The notes under the pieces are model-generated. The model was given only the letters and a program-made list of their open reading frames with translations. It was not told the origin of the DNA and ran no database searches. Positions 19,417 to 28,312 of a stretch of 64,000 bases of DNA are shown here, piece after piece. The stretch comes from Pseudorhizobium tarimense (GTDB taxonomy: Bacteria; Pseudomonadota; Alphaproteobacteria; Rhizobiales; Rhizobiaceae): positions 13,538-77,537 of the forward strand of contig NZ_JALJRA010000004.1 in the NCBI RefSeq assembly GCF_022968135.1, written 5' to 3'. The position numbers and the translations under genes are program-made. Numbering within the stretch: the first letter of the stretch is position 1; each line of letters opens with the position of its first letter.

Positions 19417-20268
19417 TTAGGGGCGTGGCTGGTTCGGATCACATTTTGGCTTGTCGAGAACCTCCAGCCTGGAGAGGCTGCCGCTCAGCACGAAGTCACC
19501 ATAATCCATGGTGAGATCGCGCGTAATGCCATTTTCATAGAGCTTGAAGGACATTGAGTAGACCGGAGTCGCATCCCCTGCCCCGCCTTCGTTGAAGTAG
19601 GCAATCGTCACCGGCCAATATGCCGCTTCTGAAAATTCCCCGGCCTTATCCGCGTCGTCGGATGCCGGTGCGTCCTTGGGCGTCTGCTGCGGCCCGATCA
19701 CCGTGTTGGTGATCATGCTCTGGTCGCCATTCTCGGAGCCGTCGAAGATGCGCGTCTCGAAGAAGCGCTTGCCTTCGCGGGCGCTCTTGATGACCTCCAG
19801 CATGTGTTCGGTCGGAAAGGTACTGGACACCAGCTCCAGTCGGCGCGGATCCGGACGCTCTATCTCGACCTTGACCTTGGAATCCTCTTCCCGGGCTTCG
19901 CCTGCCACCTCCTTGTCCATTTGCTCGTCGGTGAAGGACTTGGTCTCGAAGCGGAATTCGCCCTTTTCGGTATCCTCGAAGGTCTTGGTCTGCTGGTCGG
20001 TCAGCCGCGTGTCCTCGCCGGTATTGATGCGAGTTACGAAACGGAAGTTGGTGGCGAAGCCGGTGCAGGCGGAGCCGGTGAACTCGTAGACCATCCGGCC
20101 ACTCATGCCTTCGATGCCTGACCTGTCGGAGGCATCCTTCAGTGTGAGGTCGTAGACAGCCCGGTGCGGCAGCAGCCCCGCTGCTCCCTCCACGCCGGCC
20201 CAGGCCGGCACTGTCCCTCCGGCAGCGATTCCGAGCGCCAGGATCGCCGCGGGTCCCGAATAGTACAT
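19417..20268 (-). CDS. EipB family cell-envelope integrity protein (DUF1849)
   Basis: 283 residues with an N-terminal signal peptide (hydrophobic stretch ending near VPAWAG), so periplasmic. The sequence fits DUF1849/EipB across its length (LLPHRAVYDLTL, SGRMVYEFTGSACTG, YSMSFKLYENGITRD), a beta-spiral protein needed for envelope integrity in Brucella. Cysteines in TGSACTG and the C-terminal KPKCDPNQ could form the conserved disulfide. AGGAG lies at good spacing before the start. An ATG four bases upstream is in another frame. Confidence 0.88.
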   Translation of the reverse strand: MYYSGPAAILALGIAAGGTVPAWAGVEGAAGLLPHRAVYDLTLKDASDRSGIEGMSGRMVYEFTGSACTGFATNFRFVTRINTGEDTRLTDQQTKTFEDTEKGEFRFETKSFTDEQMDKEVAGEAREEDSKVKVEIERPDPRRLELVSSTFPTEHMLEVIKSAREGKRFFETRIFDGSENGDQSMITNTVIGPQQTPKDAPASDDADKAGEFSEAAYWPVTIAYFNEGGAGDATPVYSMSFKLYENGITRDLTMDYGDFVLSGSLSRLEVLDKPKCDPNQPRP

Positions 20269-20378
20269 TCATTATCTCCTGTTGGACTCACCGCTGATGT
20301 TATAAGAACGCCATCCAGCAAGGTTAGGGCCTTGAATGCAGGATTTTTGAGACGTTGACAATAAAACTGGAGTGGAAG

Positions 20379-20849
20379 ATGTCCGAAGCCATCGAGGGTC
20401 GTCTGAAGGAGAAGGGGATAACCCTTCCCGCAGCTGCAGCACCGGCTGCGAACTATGTCCCGTTCGCGATCAGCGGCAATATCCTCTACCTGTCCGGCCA
20501 GTTGCCGATGGAGAGCGGCAAGGTTGCGGTCACCGGCCTTGTCGGTCGGGATGTCGATGTCGCCGTGGCGCAGCGCGCCGCCGAACTCTGCGCCATCAAC
20601 ATCCTTGCCCAGGCGAAGGCTGCACTCGATGGCGACCTCGGACGTGTTCGCCGGGTCCTCAAGCTCAACGGCTTCGTCGCCTCGGTGCCTGAGTTTACCG
20701 AACAACATCTCGTCATCAACGGCGCATCCAACCTGATCGCGGACATCCTCGGCGATGCTGGAAAGCACGCCCGTGCAGCTGTCGGTATGGCAGCACTGCC
20801 GTTCAACGCCTCGGTCGAGATCGACGCAATTATCGAGATCGAAGCATGA
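20379..20849 (+). CDS. RidA family (YjgF/YER057c/UK114) protein
   Basis: 156 residues; the start at 20379 has GGAG 6-10 bases upstream. Conserved elements include ISGNILYLSGQLPM, NILAQAKAALDGDL and KHARAAVGMAALP with the Arg used by RidA-type enamine/imine deaminases. RidA proteins destroy reactive 2-aminoacrylate; this one belongs to a longer RidA subfamily whose substrates are less certain. Its stop overlaps the next start (ATGA at 20846-20849). Confidence 0.9.
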   Translation: MSEAIEGRLKEKGITLPAAAAPAANYVPFAISGNILYLSGQLPMESGKVAVTGLVGRDVDVAVAQRAAELCAINILAQAKAALDGDLGRVRRVLKLNGFVASVPEFTEQHLVINGASNLIADILGDAGKHARAAVGMAALPFNASVEIDAIIEIEA

Positions 20850-21571
20850 CCTCTGCCGACTGGATCAAGGACGTGCCGGTGGCCCACCGCGGCTACCATG
20901 ACACGAACGAGACGGTTTGGGAAAACACCTTCTCCGCGTTCTCGCGCGCGATAGACGCCGGGTTCGCCATCGAATGCGACCTGCAGCTGGCCTCCGACAG
21001 CGTCCCGGTGGTCTTCCATGATCACACGCTTGAACGCCTCTGCGGCATCAAGGGTGATGTGCGGGAGCGGACATCCGCCGAGCTCCGCATGCTCGCCGTC
21101 GGCGGTACATCCGACCGCATTCCGACGCTCAAGCAGATGCTGAAGCTCGTCGATGGAAAGGTGCCGCTGGTGATCGAGGTGAAGGGCCGCCCGGGCGAGG
21201 ATGACGGCTTCGTCGAGGCGATACTTGAGGACCTGGAGGGGTACGAGGGCAAGGTCGCGCTGATGAGCTTCGACCACCACATCCTGAAGGAGCTGAAGGC
21301 GGCAGGCACCTCCATCCCCGTCGGCCTGACGGCGGAGGGCGAGAAGCCGGAGGATTTCTTCCGTCATGACGAAGCCATGCGGCTTGGCCTGGATTTCATC
21401 TCCTACGCTCACGCTCACCTGCCCAACAGCTTCGTCACCGCGCAGAGACAGGCGGGCATACCAGTCATCACCTGGACCGTGAGGGATGAAAAGGCGCGAG
21501 ACCATACCTATACTTATGCAGACCAGATGACCTTCGAAGGTTTCGACCCTCGGGAGATCGCTACCGCATAG
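20846..21571 (+). CDS. Glycerophosphodiester phosphodiesterase
   Basis: 241 residues, GDPD TIM-barrel family, hydrolysing glycerophosphodiesters to glycerol-3-phosphate and an alcohol. The catalytic site is visible: AHRGYHDTNETVWENT (His and Glu), IECDLQLA (Glu/Asp metal ligands) and VVFHDHTLERL (second His). No signal peptide is present, so it acts in the cytoplasm. It is coupled by ATGA overlap to the RidA gene, and the next gene starts one base after its stop. Confidence 0.92.
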   Translation: MTSADWIKDVPVAHRGYHDTNETVWENTFSAFSRAIDAGFAIECDLQLASDSVPVVFHDHTLERLCGIKGDVRERTSAELRMLAVGGTSDRIPTLKQMLKLVDGKVPLVIEVKGRPGEDDGFVEAILEDLEGYEGKVALMSFDHHILKELKAAGTSIPVGLTAEGEKPEDFFRHDEAMRLGLDFISYAHAHLPNSFVTAQRQAGIPVITWTVRDEKARDHTYTYADQMTFEGFDPREIATA

Positions 21572-21572
21572 G

Positions 21573-22790
21573 ATGACCGGAACCCTTTCCCTTCGCATTG
21601 AGAAGACTTTCGCTGCAATCGACAAGGAGCGCTGGTCGCAGCTTGCCGGCACGTCCAGGTCTGCGGACGGATATTACAATCCGTTCGTCTCGCATGCCTA
21701 CCTCTCGGCGCTGGAGGAATCCAGCTCGGCGACCGCCAAGACAGGTTGGCTCGGGCACCACGTTCTTCTGGAAGACGAGGATGGTAACCTACTGGGTGCC
21801 ATCCCCGGCTACCTGAAGAGCCACAGCCAGGGCGAATATGTCTTCGACCACGGCTGGGCCGATGCGTTCGAGCGCGCCGGTGGGCGCTACTATCCGAAGC
21901 TCCAGTGCAGCATTCCCTTCACGCCGGCGACAGGCCCGCGGCTACTTGCAGCAAGCGGACAGCCGCAGGAAACCGTCCAGGCAACGCTTGCGGCCGGTCT
22001 CCAGGAGGTGACACGCCAGCTAGCCGTATCCTCCGCGCACGTGACCTTCCTGCCGGAGGAAGAGCTGCCATTCTTCGACGACACCGGCTACCTTCACCGG
22101 ACCGATCAGCAGTTCCACTTCATCAACGAGGGCTATGCCGACCACAATGCTTTCCTGGGAACGCTCGCCTCGCGCAAACGCAAGGCCTTGAAGAAGGAGC
22201 GGCGAGCGGCGCTGGAGAACGGCATTACAATTGAGTGGCTGACCGGCAGCGACCTGACGGAAGACATCTGGGATCAGTTCTTCGCCTTCTACATGGATAC
22301 CGGCAGCCGCAAGTGGGGCCGCCCTTATCTTACCCGCAGCTTCTACTCGTTGATCGGCGAACGCATGCCGGAAGACATCCTTCTGGTCATGGCGAAGCGG
22401 GATGGCCGCTACATCGCGGGCGCCATCAACTTCATCGGCTGCGATGCCCTCTACGGGCGCCATTGGGGTTGCACCGAAGATCACCCGTTCCTGCATTTCG
22501 AGGTCTGCTACCATCAGGCGATCGACTTCGCGCTCGCCAAGGGTTTGAAGCGGGTGGAGGCCGGCGCTCAAGGGGAGCACAAGCTCGCCCGCGGCTACCT
22601 GCCGGTCACCACCCATTCTGCGCACTACATCGCGCATCCGGGCCTGCGGAAGGCGATTGCGGACTATCTTGAGCGCGAGCGCCACGAGGTCGAGCAAATC
22701 GGCCAATATCTCGAAGCGCACAGCCCCTTCCGCAAGGGCGAGCGCCAGCATCACGTTAGACGAGACGACGACGGAGAGGAGAGCCAATGA
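21573..22790 (+). CDS. GNAT-fold N-acetyltransferase (FemAB-like, COG3146)
   Basis: 405 residues of the COG3146/DUF482 'peptidogalycan biosynthesis' group, which carry a FemAB/GNAT fold. Visible family segments are YYNPFVSHAYLSALE, the FDHGWADAFERAGGRYYPK region, the basic RKRKALKKERR stretch and the C-terminal GAQGEHKLARGY. The biochemical role is not established. Overlap with the HIT gene (ATGA, 22787-22790) and one-base gap to GDPD show a single operon. Confidence 0.82.
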   Translation: MTGTLSLRIEKTFAAIDKERWSQLAGTSRSADGYYNPFVSHAYLSALEESSSATAKTGWLGHHVLLEDEDGNLLGAIPGYLKSHSQGEYVFDHGWADAFERAGGRYYPKLQCSIPFTPATGPRLLAASGQPQETVQATLAAGLQEVTRQLAVSSAHVTFLPEEELPFFDDTGYLHRTDQQFHFINEGYADHNAFLGTLASRKRKALKKERRAALENGITIEWLTGSDLTEDIWDQFFAFYMDTGSRKWGRPYLTRSFYSLIGERMPEDILLVMAKRDGRYIAGAINFIGCDALYGRHWGCTEDHPFLHFEVCYHQAIDFALAKGLKRVEAGAQGEHKLARGYLPVTTHSAHYIAHPGLRKAIADYLERERHEVEQIGQYLEAHSPFRKGERQHHVRRDDDGEESQ

Positions 22791-23215
22791 CTGCTCAATA
22801 TGACGACAGCAACATCTTTGCGAAGATCCTGCGGGGCGAGATCCCATCCCATCGCGTCTACGAAGACGACCATACAATTGCCTTCATGGATGTGATGCCG
22901 CAGGCACCAGGACACCTTCTCGTCGTTCCCAAGACACCCTCGCGCAACCTTCTCGACGCAGACCCGGCGATCCTGGCCAAGACCATTCAGGTTGTCCAGA
23001 AGATGGCGCGTGCAGCGAAGGAAGCCTTCGAGGCGGATGGCATCACCATCATCCAGTTCAACGAGCCGGCAGCTGGCCAGACAGTCTACCACCTGCATTT
23101 TCACGTCATCCCGCGCCACGAGGGCCAGATGCTGAAGCCCCATTCCGGCACGATGGAAGATGGCGACGTCCTGAAGTCCAATGCCGAGAAAGTACGGGCC
23201 GCCCTCGCCGGCTGA
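22787..23215 (+). CDS. HIT family nucleotide hydrolase
   Basis: 142 residues; the histidine triad HLHFHVIPR lies near residue 105. Typical of Hint-type purine nucleoside phosphoramidases in bacteria; physiological substrate unknown. Last gene of the RidA-GDPD-GNAT-HIT operon; the next genes (azlD, azlC) run towards it. Confidence 0.92.
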   Translation: MTAQYDDSNIFAKILRGEIPSHRVYEDDHTIAFMDVMPQAPGHLLVVPKTPSRNLLDADPAILAKTIQVVQKMARAAKEAFEADGITIIQFNEPAAGQTVYHLHFHVIPRHEGQMLKPHSGTMEDGDVLKSNAEKVRAALAG

Positions 23216-23234
23216 ACCCGCTGGTTAAGCGTTG

Positions 23235-23576
23235 TCAGACGCCGAGCCAGTAGAGGCCGAAACCGAGTAACAGCGTGGAGGTCACCACCGCCACGCCGAC
23301 GCGCTGCCCCGCAAGCAGGAAGGCAAGGAAGCCGATAGCCGCCGCGCCGATGCGCAGCCAGAGCGGGGAACCGGCAAGGGTGCCGGTCGGGAAGACGACT
23401 AGCTTTGCCGTCACCGCCATGACCAGAGCGGTTGCGACCGCCCTCACCCATTGCAGCGCCTCGGAATCCTCGTCCAGCCGATTACCCGTCAGGACGCCCA
23501 TCCAGCGCCAGATGTCGGTCGCCAGCCAGCCGGCTACCGCGATGACCACGTAGGTCCACCACCACTCACCGCTCAT
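23235..23576 (-). CDS. AzlD-type branched-chain amino-acid transport subunit
   Basis: 113-residue hydrophobic protein with four predicted membrane helices (WTYVVIAVAGWLATDIWRW and following, ALVMAVTAKLVVFPTG and others), matching the small AzlD family. AzlD works with AzlC as a branched-chain amino-acid exporter. The start overlaps the end of azlC by 11 bases, supporting a two-subunit transporter. Confidence 0.85.
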   Translation of the reverse strand: MSGEWWWTYVVIAVAGWLATDIWRWMGVLTGNRLDEDSEALQWVRAVATALVMAVTAKLVVFPTGTLAGSPLWLRIGAAAIGFLAFLLAGQRVGVAVVTSTLLLGFGLYWLGV

Positions 23577-24324
23577 TCGCTACCCCCGACTGCGCAGCCT
23601 TTCGCGGTCTGATGACGAAGCGCTCCACCAGATAGGCCACCGTCCCACCGCCGATCCCCGCATAGAGGACGTCGAAATCCGGCGCCACCAGCGCCATCAG
23701 CGGACCTGCGACGACGCCGATGATGAAGGCAAGCTTCACCACTAGATGCCGGGCCGTCGCCCAGATCGACGCCAGGAAATAGACCGGCGTCAGCATGAAG
23801 AGCGCACCGGAAACAACCGGTGGAAACGCCTCCACCAGCCCGTAGCAGACGGCGACAATCAATGTGTTGGTAAGCGTCAGCGTGATGCCGAAGCCGGCGA
23901 AGAAGGTGGTGCGATATTGCCGCGGCACGTCCTTCAGCCGCTGGATTGCAAAGACCCAGGCGGTTATGGCGACGAAGTGGGACAGCACCAGCAACAGCCA
24001 GGTGGGCGTCTTCTCGTTGCGCATTTCCGGCACGATCGAAGCTACCATCGGCATCATCCGGATCGACGAAAGGGTGACGGCAAGGAAGCACGCGGCAACA
24101 TGGGCACCACTCGCCATCATGCCCACAAGGATCATCTTCGCCGGCAGGGCCCAGATCGAGATCGTCATGAAGATCGCTTCGCTCCGCGTAATACCCGCCT
24201 CGAAGGCGAAGGCGCTGAAGCCGACAAAGGAGGTCATCAGGATCAGGGCAGGCAGCGACGTAATGCCCCGCATTCCGGAAAGAAACCAGAAGAACGCAGG
24301 CTGGTGATCACTGCTTGGAGACAT
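23566..24324 (-). CDS. AzlC family transport protein
   Basis: 252 residues from the ATG at 24324. An in-frame start at 24390 would run into the clpA terminator hairpin and add non-hydrophobic residues. It has multiple membrane segments, with the AzlC-like beginning MRGITSLPALILMTSFVGF and ILVGMMASGAHVAA. Presumed partner of AzlD in exporting leucine/isoleucine/valine or analogues (family knowledge, not shown here). Confidence 0.85.
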   Translation of the reverse strand: MSPSSDHQPAFFWFLSGMRGITSLPALILMTSFVGFSAFAFEAGITRSEAIFMTISIWALPAKMILVGMMASGAHVAACFLAVTLSSIRMMPMVASIVPEMRNEKTPTWLLLVLSHFVAITAWVFAIQRLKDVPRQYRTTFFAGFGITLTLTNTLIVAVCYGLVEAFPPVVSGALFMLTPVYFLASIWATARHLVVKLAFIIGVVAGPLMALVAPDFDVLYAGIGGGTVAYLVERFVIRPRKAAQSGVANER

Positions 24325-24362
24325 GAGATGCCGGGATCGAAAGCGGACAGGCCGCAGAATCA

Positions 24363-24393
24363 GAAATGCCGGGCCTATTGTGCCCGGCATTTC
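24363..24393 (-). terminator. Terminator of clpA
   Basis: Perfect 12-bp inverted repeat GAAATGCCGGGC (24363-24374) and GCCCGGCATTTC (24382-24393) with a 7-base loop, 15 bp past the clpA stop. On the minus strand the stem ends in TTTC followed by TGATTCTG. It also insulates azlC from clpA readthrough. Confidence 0.75.
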
Positions 24394-24407
24394 TCTTTCG
24401 CGATACG

Positions 24408-26924
24408 TTATTTCGATTTTGGTACCCGTGGTACGATACCGCCCTTGCGCGCCGTCGCCTTCGGCGCGTCTTCGAGAACGGTTACGTCCGTCTCCGCGGT
24501 CGCGCTGGCATCGCCGTCATCCTTGCCGGAGGCTTTCTTGCCCGACTTCGACTTCTTCGCCTTAGCTTTTGCATCTTCGGAAGCTTCTTCCACTTCGGCT
24601 TCGGGCTTCGGCTTCACGGGTGCTGCTTCCGGAACGCAATCCAGCAGCAGACCTTCGGAGCCATCGTCCTTCTTGCCGACCGTGACGTGAACCACGCCAC
24701 CCTTGCGAAGCTTGCCGAACAGGATCTCGTTCGCAAGCGGCTTCTTGATGTGCTCCTGGATCACTCGGGCGAGCGGCCGTGCGCCCATCCGCTCGTCGTA
24801 ACCCTTGTCCGCCAGCCACGCGACTGCGTAGGGATCCAGATCGAACGTGACGTTCCGCTCCGAAAGCTGCGTTTCCAGCTGCATGACGAACTTCTGAACG
24901 ACCTGATGGATAACCTCCGTCGGCAGCGGCGCGAACGGGATCGTCGCGTCGAGACGGTTGCGGAATTCCGGCGTAAACAGGCGGTTGAGCGCCTCCTCGT
25001 CCTCACCGGTACGCTTTGAGGAGCCGAAGCCGATGGCGGCCTTGGCCATTTCCGATGCGCCCGCATTGGTCGTCATGATCAGGATGACGTTGCGGAAGTC
25101 GATCTTCTTGCCGTTGTGGTCCGTCAGCGAGCCGTGGTCCATGACCTGCAGCAGGATATTGAAGATATCCGGATGCGCCTTCTCGATCTCGTCGAGCAGG
25201 ACCACGGAGTGCGGATGCTGGTCGACGCTGTCGGTCAGCAGACCACCCTGGTCGAAGCCGACATAGCCTGGAGGTGCACCGAGCAGGCGCGAGACCGTGT
25301 GCCGCTCCATGTATTCCGACATGTCGAAGCGCAGCAGTTCCACGCCGAGCGACGACGCCAGCTGCTTGGCAACCTCGGTCTTGCCGACGCCCGTCGGGCC
25401 CGAGAAAACATAGGCACCGATTGGCTTGTTCGGCTCCCGCAGGCCGGCACGGGCCAGCTTGATGGAGGTCGACAACGCCTCGATCGCCTTGTCCTGCCCG
25501 TAGACCACCGACCGCAGCTCCTTCTCCAGGTTGGCGAGAACCATCTCGTCGTCCTTGGAAACCGTCTTCGGCGGGATGCGGGCCATCGTGGCGATCGTCG
25601 CTTCGATTTCCTTCTCGGTGATCAGCTTGCGCCGCTTCGAGGTTGGCAACAGCATCTGGGCCGCACCCGTCTCGTCGATCACGTCGATTGCCTTGTCGGG
25701 CAGCTTACGGTCGGAGATATACCGTGCCGAAAGCTCTACAGCCGACTTGATCGCCTCGTTCGTGTAGCGAAGCTTATGATACTCCTCGAAATACGGCTTC
25801 AGCCCCTTCATGATCTCGATGGCGTCGTCGATCGAGGGCTCGTTGACGTCGATCTTCTGGAAGCGGCGGACGAGCGCCCGGTCCTTTTCGAAGAATTGTC
25901 GGTATTCCTTGTAGGTTGTCGAGCCGATGCAACGGATTGCGCCGGACGACAGAGCGGGCTTCAGCAGGTTGGACGCATCCATCGCCCCGCCGGACGTCGC
26001 GCCCGCACCGATGACCGTGTGGATCTCGTCGATAAATAGAACGGCGCCCGGGTACTCCTCGAGCTCCTTCACCACCTGCTTCAGGCGCTCTTCAAAATCG
26101 CCGCGATAGCGGGTGCCGGCAAGCAGCGTGCCCATGTCGAGCGAGAAGATCGTTGCATTCTGCAGCGCCTCGGGCACCTTGCCCTCGACGATCCGCTTGG
26201 CAAGGCCTTCGGCGATCGCGGTCTTGCCCACGCCCGGATCACCGACATAAAGCGGGTTATTCTTCGAGCGACGGCACAGCACTTGGATTGTGCGGTTGAC
26301 CTCGGAGTTCCGCCCGATCAGCGGGTCGATCCTGCCGTCCTTGGCCTTCTCGTTCAGGTTGACGCAATAGGCCTTGAGTGCGTCTGCGGGCTTCTTGCCC
26401 GGACCTTCTTCCTGATCGCGCATGGGCTTGGCATCCGCATCGCTCTCTTCTGCACCGCGCGGTGGGCGCGAGGTCGAAGAGCCGGGGCGCTTGCCGATTC
26501 CGTGCGAGATATAGTTGACGGCGTCATAGCGGGTCATCTCCTGCTCCTGCAGGAAAAAGGCCGCATGGCTTTCCCGTTCGGCAAAGATTGCAACCAGCAC
26601 ATTGGCGCCGGTCACCTCTTCGCGACCGGAAGACTGGACATGGATCACCGCACGCTGGATGACGCGCTGAAAGCCGGATGTCGGCTTCGAGTCCTCGTCG
26701 TAACCGGTGATCAGGTTGGCAAGCTCGTTGTCGACGTAGTCGGCAACCGTCTTGCGCAGGGCATCCAGGTTGACGTTACAAGCACCCATGACGGCGGCTG
26801 CATCGGCATCGTCGATCAAAGCCAGCAGCAGATGCTCGAGCGTGGCATATTCGTGATGCCGCTCGTTCGCATAGGTCAGTGCCTGGTGTAGCGCCTTTTC
26901 GAGACTAGGCGAAAAAGTTGGCAC
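24408..26924 (-). CDS. clpA: ATP-dependent Clp protease ATP-binding subunit ClpA
   Basis: 838 residues. Two Clp N-terminal repeats occupy about 1-140. The first AAA+ module has Walker A GDPGVGKT (228-235) and FIDEIHTVIGAG; the second has GPTGVGKT, VVLLDEIEKAHPD and MTTNAGASE. A ClpP-binding IGF-type loop appears as AAIGFGSS. A Lys/Ala-rich tail (~60 residues) after the core is typical of rhizobial ClpA. It unfolds substrates for ClpP and takes N-degron substrates from ClpS, encoded 9 bp upstream. Confidence 0.96.
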   Translation of the reverse strand: MPTFSPSLEKALHQALTYANERHHEYATLEHLLLALIDDADAAAVMGACNVNLDALRKTVADYVDNELANLITGYDEDSKPTSGFQRVIQRAVIHVQSSGREEVTGANVLVAIFAERESHAAFFLQEQEMTRYDAVNYISHGIGKRPGSSTSRPPRGAEESDADAKPMRDQEEGPGKKPADALKAYCVNLNEKAKDGRIDPLIGRNSEVNRTIQVLCRRSKNNPLYVGDPGVGKTAIAEGLAKRIVEGKVPEALQNATIFSLDMGTLLAGTRYRGDFEERLKQVVKELEEYPGAVLFIDEIHTVIGAGATSGGAMDASNLLKPALSSGAIRCIGSTTYKEYRQFFEKDRALVRRFQKIDVNEPSIDDAIEIMKGLKPYFEEYHKLRYTNEAIKSAVELSARYISDRKLPDKAIDVIDETGAAQMLLPTSKRRKLITEKEIEATIATMARIPPKTVSKDDEMVLANLEKELRSVVYGQDKAIEALSTSIKLARAGLREPNKPIGAYVFSGPTGVGKTEVAKQLASSLGVELLRFDMSEYMERHTVSRLLGAPPGYVGFDQGGLLTDSVDQHPHSVVLLDEIEKAHPDIFNILLQVMDHGSLTDHNGKKIDFRNVILIMTTNAGASEMAKAAIGFGSSKRTGEDEEALNRLFTPEFRNRLDATIPFAPLPTEVIHQVVQKFVMQLETQLSERNVTFDLDPYAVAWLADKGYDERMGARPLARVIQEHIKKPLANEILFGKLRKGGVVHVTVGKKDDGSEGLLLDCVPEAAPVKPKPEAEVEEASEDAKAKAKKSKSGKKASGKDDGDASATAETDVTVLEDAPKATARKGGIVPRVPKSK

Positions 26925-26933
26925 GTGGGTTCC

Positions 26934-27287
26934 TCACTTCTTTTCCATCACGCACTGGAGAGGATGCTGGTGCTGCCGGGCAAAGTCCATAACCTGGCTC
27001 ACCTTCGTCTCCGCCACCTCGTACGTGAATATTCCACACTCCCCCACGCCATGGTTGTGCACGTGGAGCATGATCCGCGTCGCCGCCTCAAGATCCTTTT
27101 GGAAGAACCGCTCCAGGATATGGATGACGAACTCCATTGGAGTATAGTCGTCATTGAGGAGAAGCACGCGATACAGGTTCGGTTTCTTCGTCTTCGGCTT
27201 GGTGCGGGTTATGACGGACGTGCCGCGATTTGCGTTGTCTCCGTCGCCGTTCTTTTCGTCTTGCATCAAGATCGGCCGTGCGATCAT
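26934..27287 (-). CDS. clpS: ATP-dependent Clp protease adaptor ClpS
   Basis: 117 residues. The ClpS core [17 protein letters not shown] is intact, with the N-degron pocket residues [10 protein letters not shown] and a later HVHNHGVG segment. Two ATGs compete. The one at 27287 (MIARPIL) has AGGGA nine bases upstream, whereas at 27296 that AGGGA abuts the start codon; the former is chosen. It presents N-end-rule substrates to ClpA, the next gene. Confidence 0.93.
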   Translation of the reverse strand: MIARPILMQDEKNGDGDNANRGTSVITRTKPKTKKPNLYRVLLLNDDYTPMEFVIHILERFFQKDLEAATRIMLHVHNHGVGECGIFTYEVAETKVSQVMDFARQHQHPLQCVMEKK

Positions 27288-27460
27288 TTCATTCATTCCC
27301 TAATCATCCGGGTCCCTTTAGGTAACTGCAGGTGCCGGACATCAGTTCGCTCATAACTTAGTGCGTCCGGTGCCGATTTTAAGCCCCTCATGCCGGGGCG
27401 CAATCACTATTCCACGCAGCGGCCGTGTCGGCAGCAAAAAGATTGGCGCGCCGGAAACAG

Positions 27461-27490
27461 AAAGACCGGCAGGGCAACCCGCCGGTCTTT
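27461..27490 (-). terminator. Terminator of the phasin gene
   Basis: 10-bp inverted repeat AAAGACCGGC/GCCGGTCTTT with an inner GGG/CCC extension, 35 bp past the phasin stop. On the minus strand the stem runs into TTTCTGTTTCC; on the plus strand into TTTATTTG, so it may work both ways. Confidence 0.75.
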
Positions 27491-27524
27491 ATTTGATTCA
27501 CATTTAATTCACGTCTATGGACGG

Positions 27525-27884
27525 TCAGGCTGCATCCGCCGCCACTATCGCCGTAGAGGATGGGATGGGCGCCACCTTCCTGTCGTAAGGCCTACACGCA
27601 GCCTTCGCCAGATCGGCACAGAGGTCGCTCATCTTCGTCGCCTCGCTCACAAACGCGTCGTAGGACGACTTCATGTAGGTGGCCTGAAGCTGGTAGGCCT
27701 CTTCCACACTACGGACCGAAGTCAGCTGTTCCATGAAGGATGCCATGTCCTGGAAGGACCGGCGCGAAAAGTCCGTCGCCTCGGCGGCGATGGATTGGTA
27801 GCCGTTCGCAACTTCCGCGTAGCTCTTCAGCATCGCTTCCATTGTCTCTCTGCTCTTGCGGTTGGCATCATCGAAATTGAACAT
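27525..27884 (-). CDS. Phasin family protein
   Basis: 119 residues from the ATG at 27884, which is preceded by a GGGGG stretch; an upstream ATG at 27917 adds 11 unrelated residues. Largely helical, with the Phasin_2-type pattern (FNFDDANRKSRETMEAMLKSYAEVANG near the start, split here only as a pointer). Phasins coat PHB granules and control their number. The gene is 20 kb from phaC, so coordinated control would have to be in trans; a palindrome upstream may be the operator. Confidence 0.85.
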   Translation of the reverse strand: MFNFDDANRKSRETMEAMLKSYAEVANGYQSIAAEATDFSRRSFQDMASFMEQLTSVRSVEEAYQLQATYMKSSYDAFVSEATKMSDLCADLAKAACRPYDRKVAPIPSSTAIVAADAA

Positions 27885-27916
27885 AGCGAGGCCCCCTGTC
27901 CATTCGGATTTGCTCA

Positions 27917-27945
27917 TGAAAGGTCAGAGAGGCCGGCAAGTCAAG
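27917..27945 (-). promoter_or_regulatory. Candidate promoter of the phasin gene
   Basis: On the minus strand CTTGAC (27940-27945), the rhizobial -35 consensus, is followed by 17 bases and CTTTCA (27917-27922), a weak -10. The start codon is 32 bp further. Confidence 0.45.
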
Positions 27946-27949
27946 AGCA

Positions 27950-27964
27950 TTGTGCGGCGCACAA
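27950..27964. promoter_or_regulatory. Palindromic operator upstream of phasin (candidate PhaR/AniA site)
   Basis: Perfect dyad TTGTGCGGCGCACAA: two 7-bp arms around one G, placed just upstream of the CTTGAC box. TGC-rich palindromes are bound by PhaR/AniA repressors of PHA genes in related bacteria, so this is the obvious candidate (inference). I did not find the same site before phaC in this window. Confidence 0.5.
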
Positions 27965-27985
27965 AAATAACTGCTTTGGCGGAAA

Positions 27986-28189
27986 TCAGAGATCGACGTC
28001 GAGGATTGCCATCGAGAAGTTGTAGGAGCGGTCGCCGTCCTCGTCGTCGACATAGACCACACCAAGGAATTCTTCGCCCAGATAGACCTCGGCGGAATCG
28101 TTCTTCCGCGGGCGCGCCTTGACCGTCATCTGCGGGTTGAACATCCGCTTGAAATAGCCGTCCAGCTTCTTGATTTCTTCTGGCTTCAC
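27986..28189 (-). CDS. DUF3126 family small protein
   Basis: 67 residues from a GTG at 28189, chosen because GGAG precedes it by 8-9 bases and relatives begin at this KPEEIKKL segment. An ATG at 28237 gives 16 extra basic residues. Rich in acidic and aromatic residues (VYLGEEFLGVVYVDDEDGD). Conserved across Rhizobiales with no known function. Confidence 0.8.
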   Translation of the reverse strand: MKPEEIKKLDGYFKRMFNPQMTVKARPRKNDSAEVYLGEEFLGVVYVDDEDGDRSYNFSMAILDVDL

Positions 28190-28312
28190 TTCTTCTTCTC
28201 CGTCAGCGGTTCGGTTTCGGCGCTTGTGCCACGGCATGGCGGCGAAAGTAAAGGCGAGGTTGGCTGTCCGGCAGTTTTCGTGCCGGCGGCAAACGCGTCT
28301 CTATCGATGATT

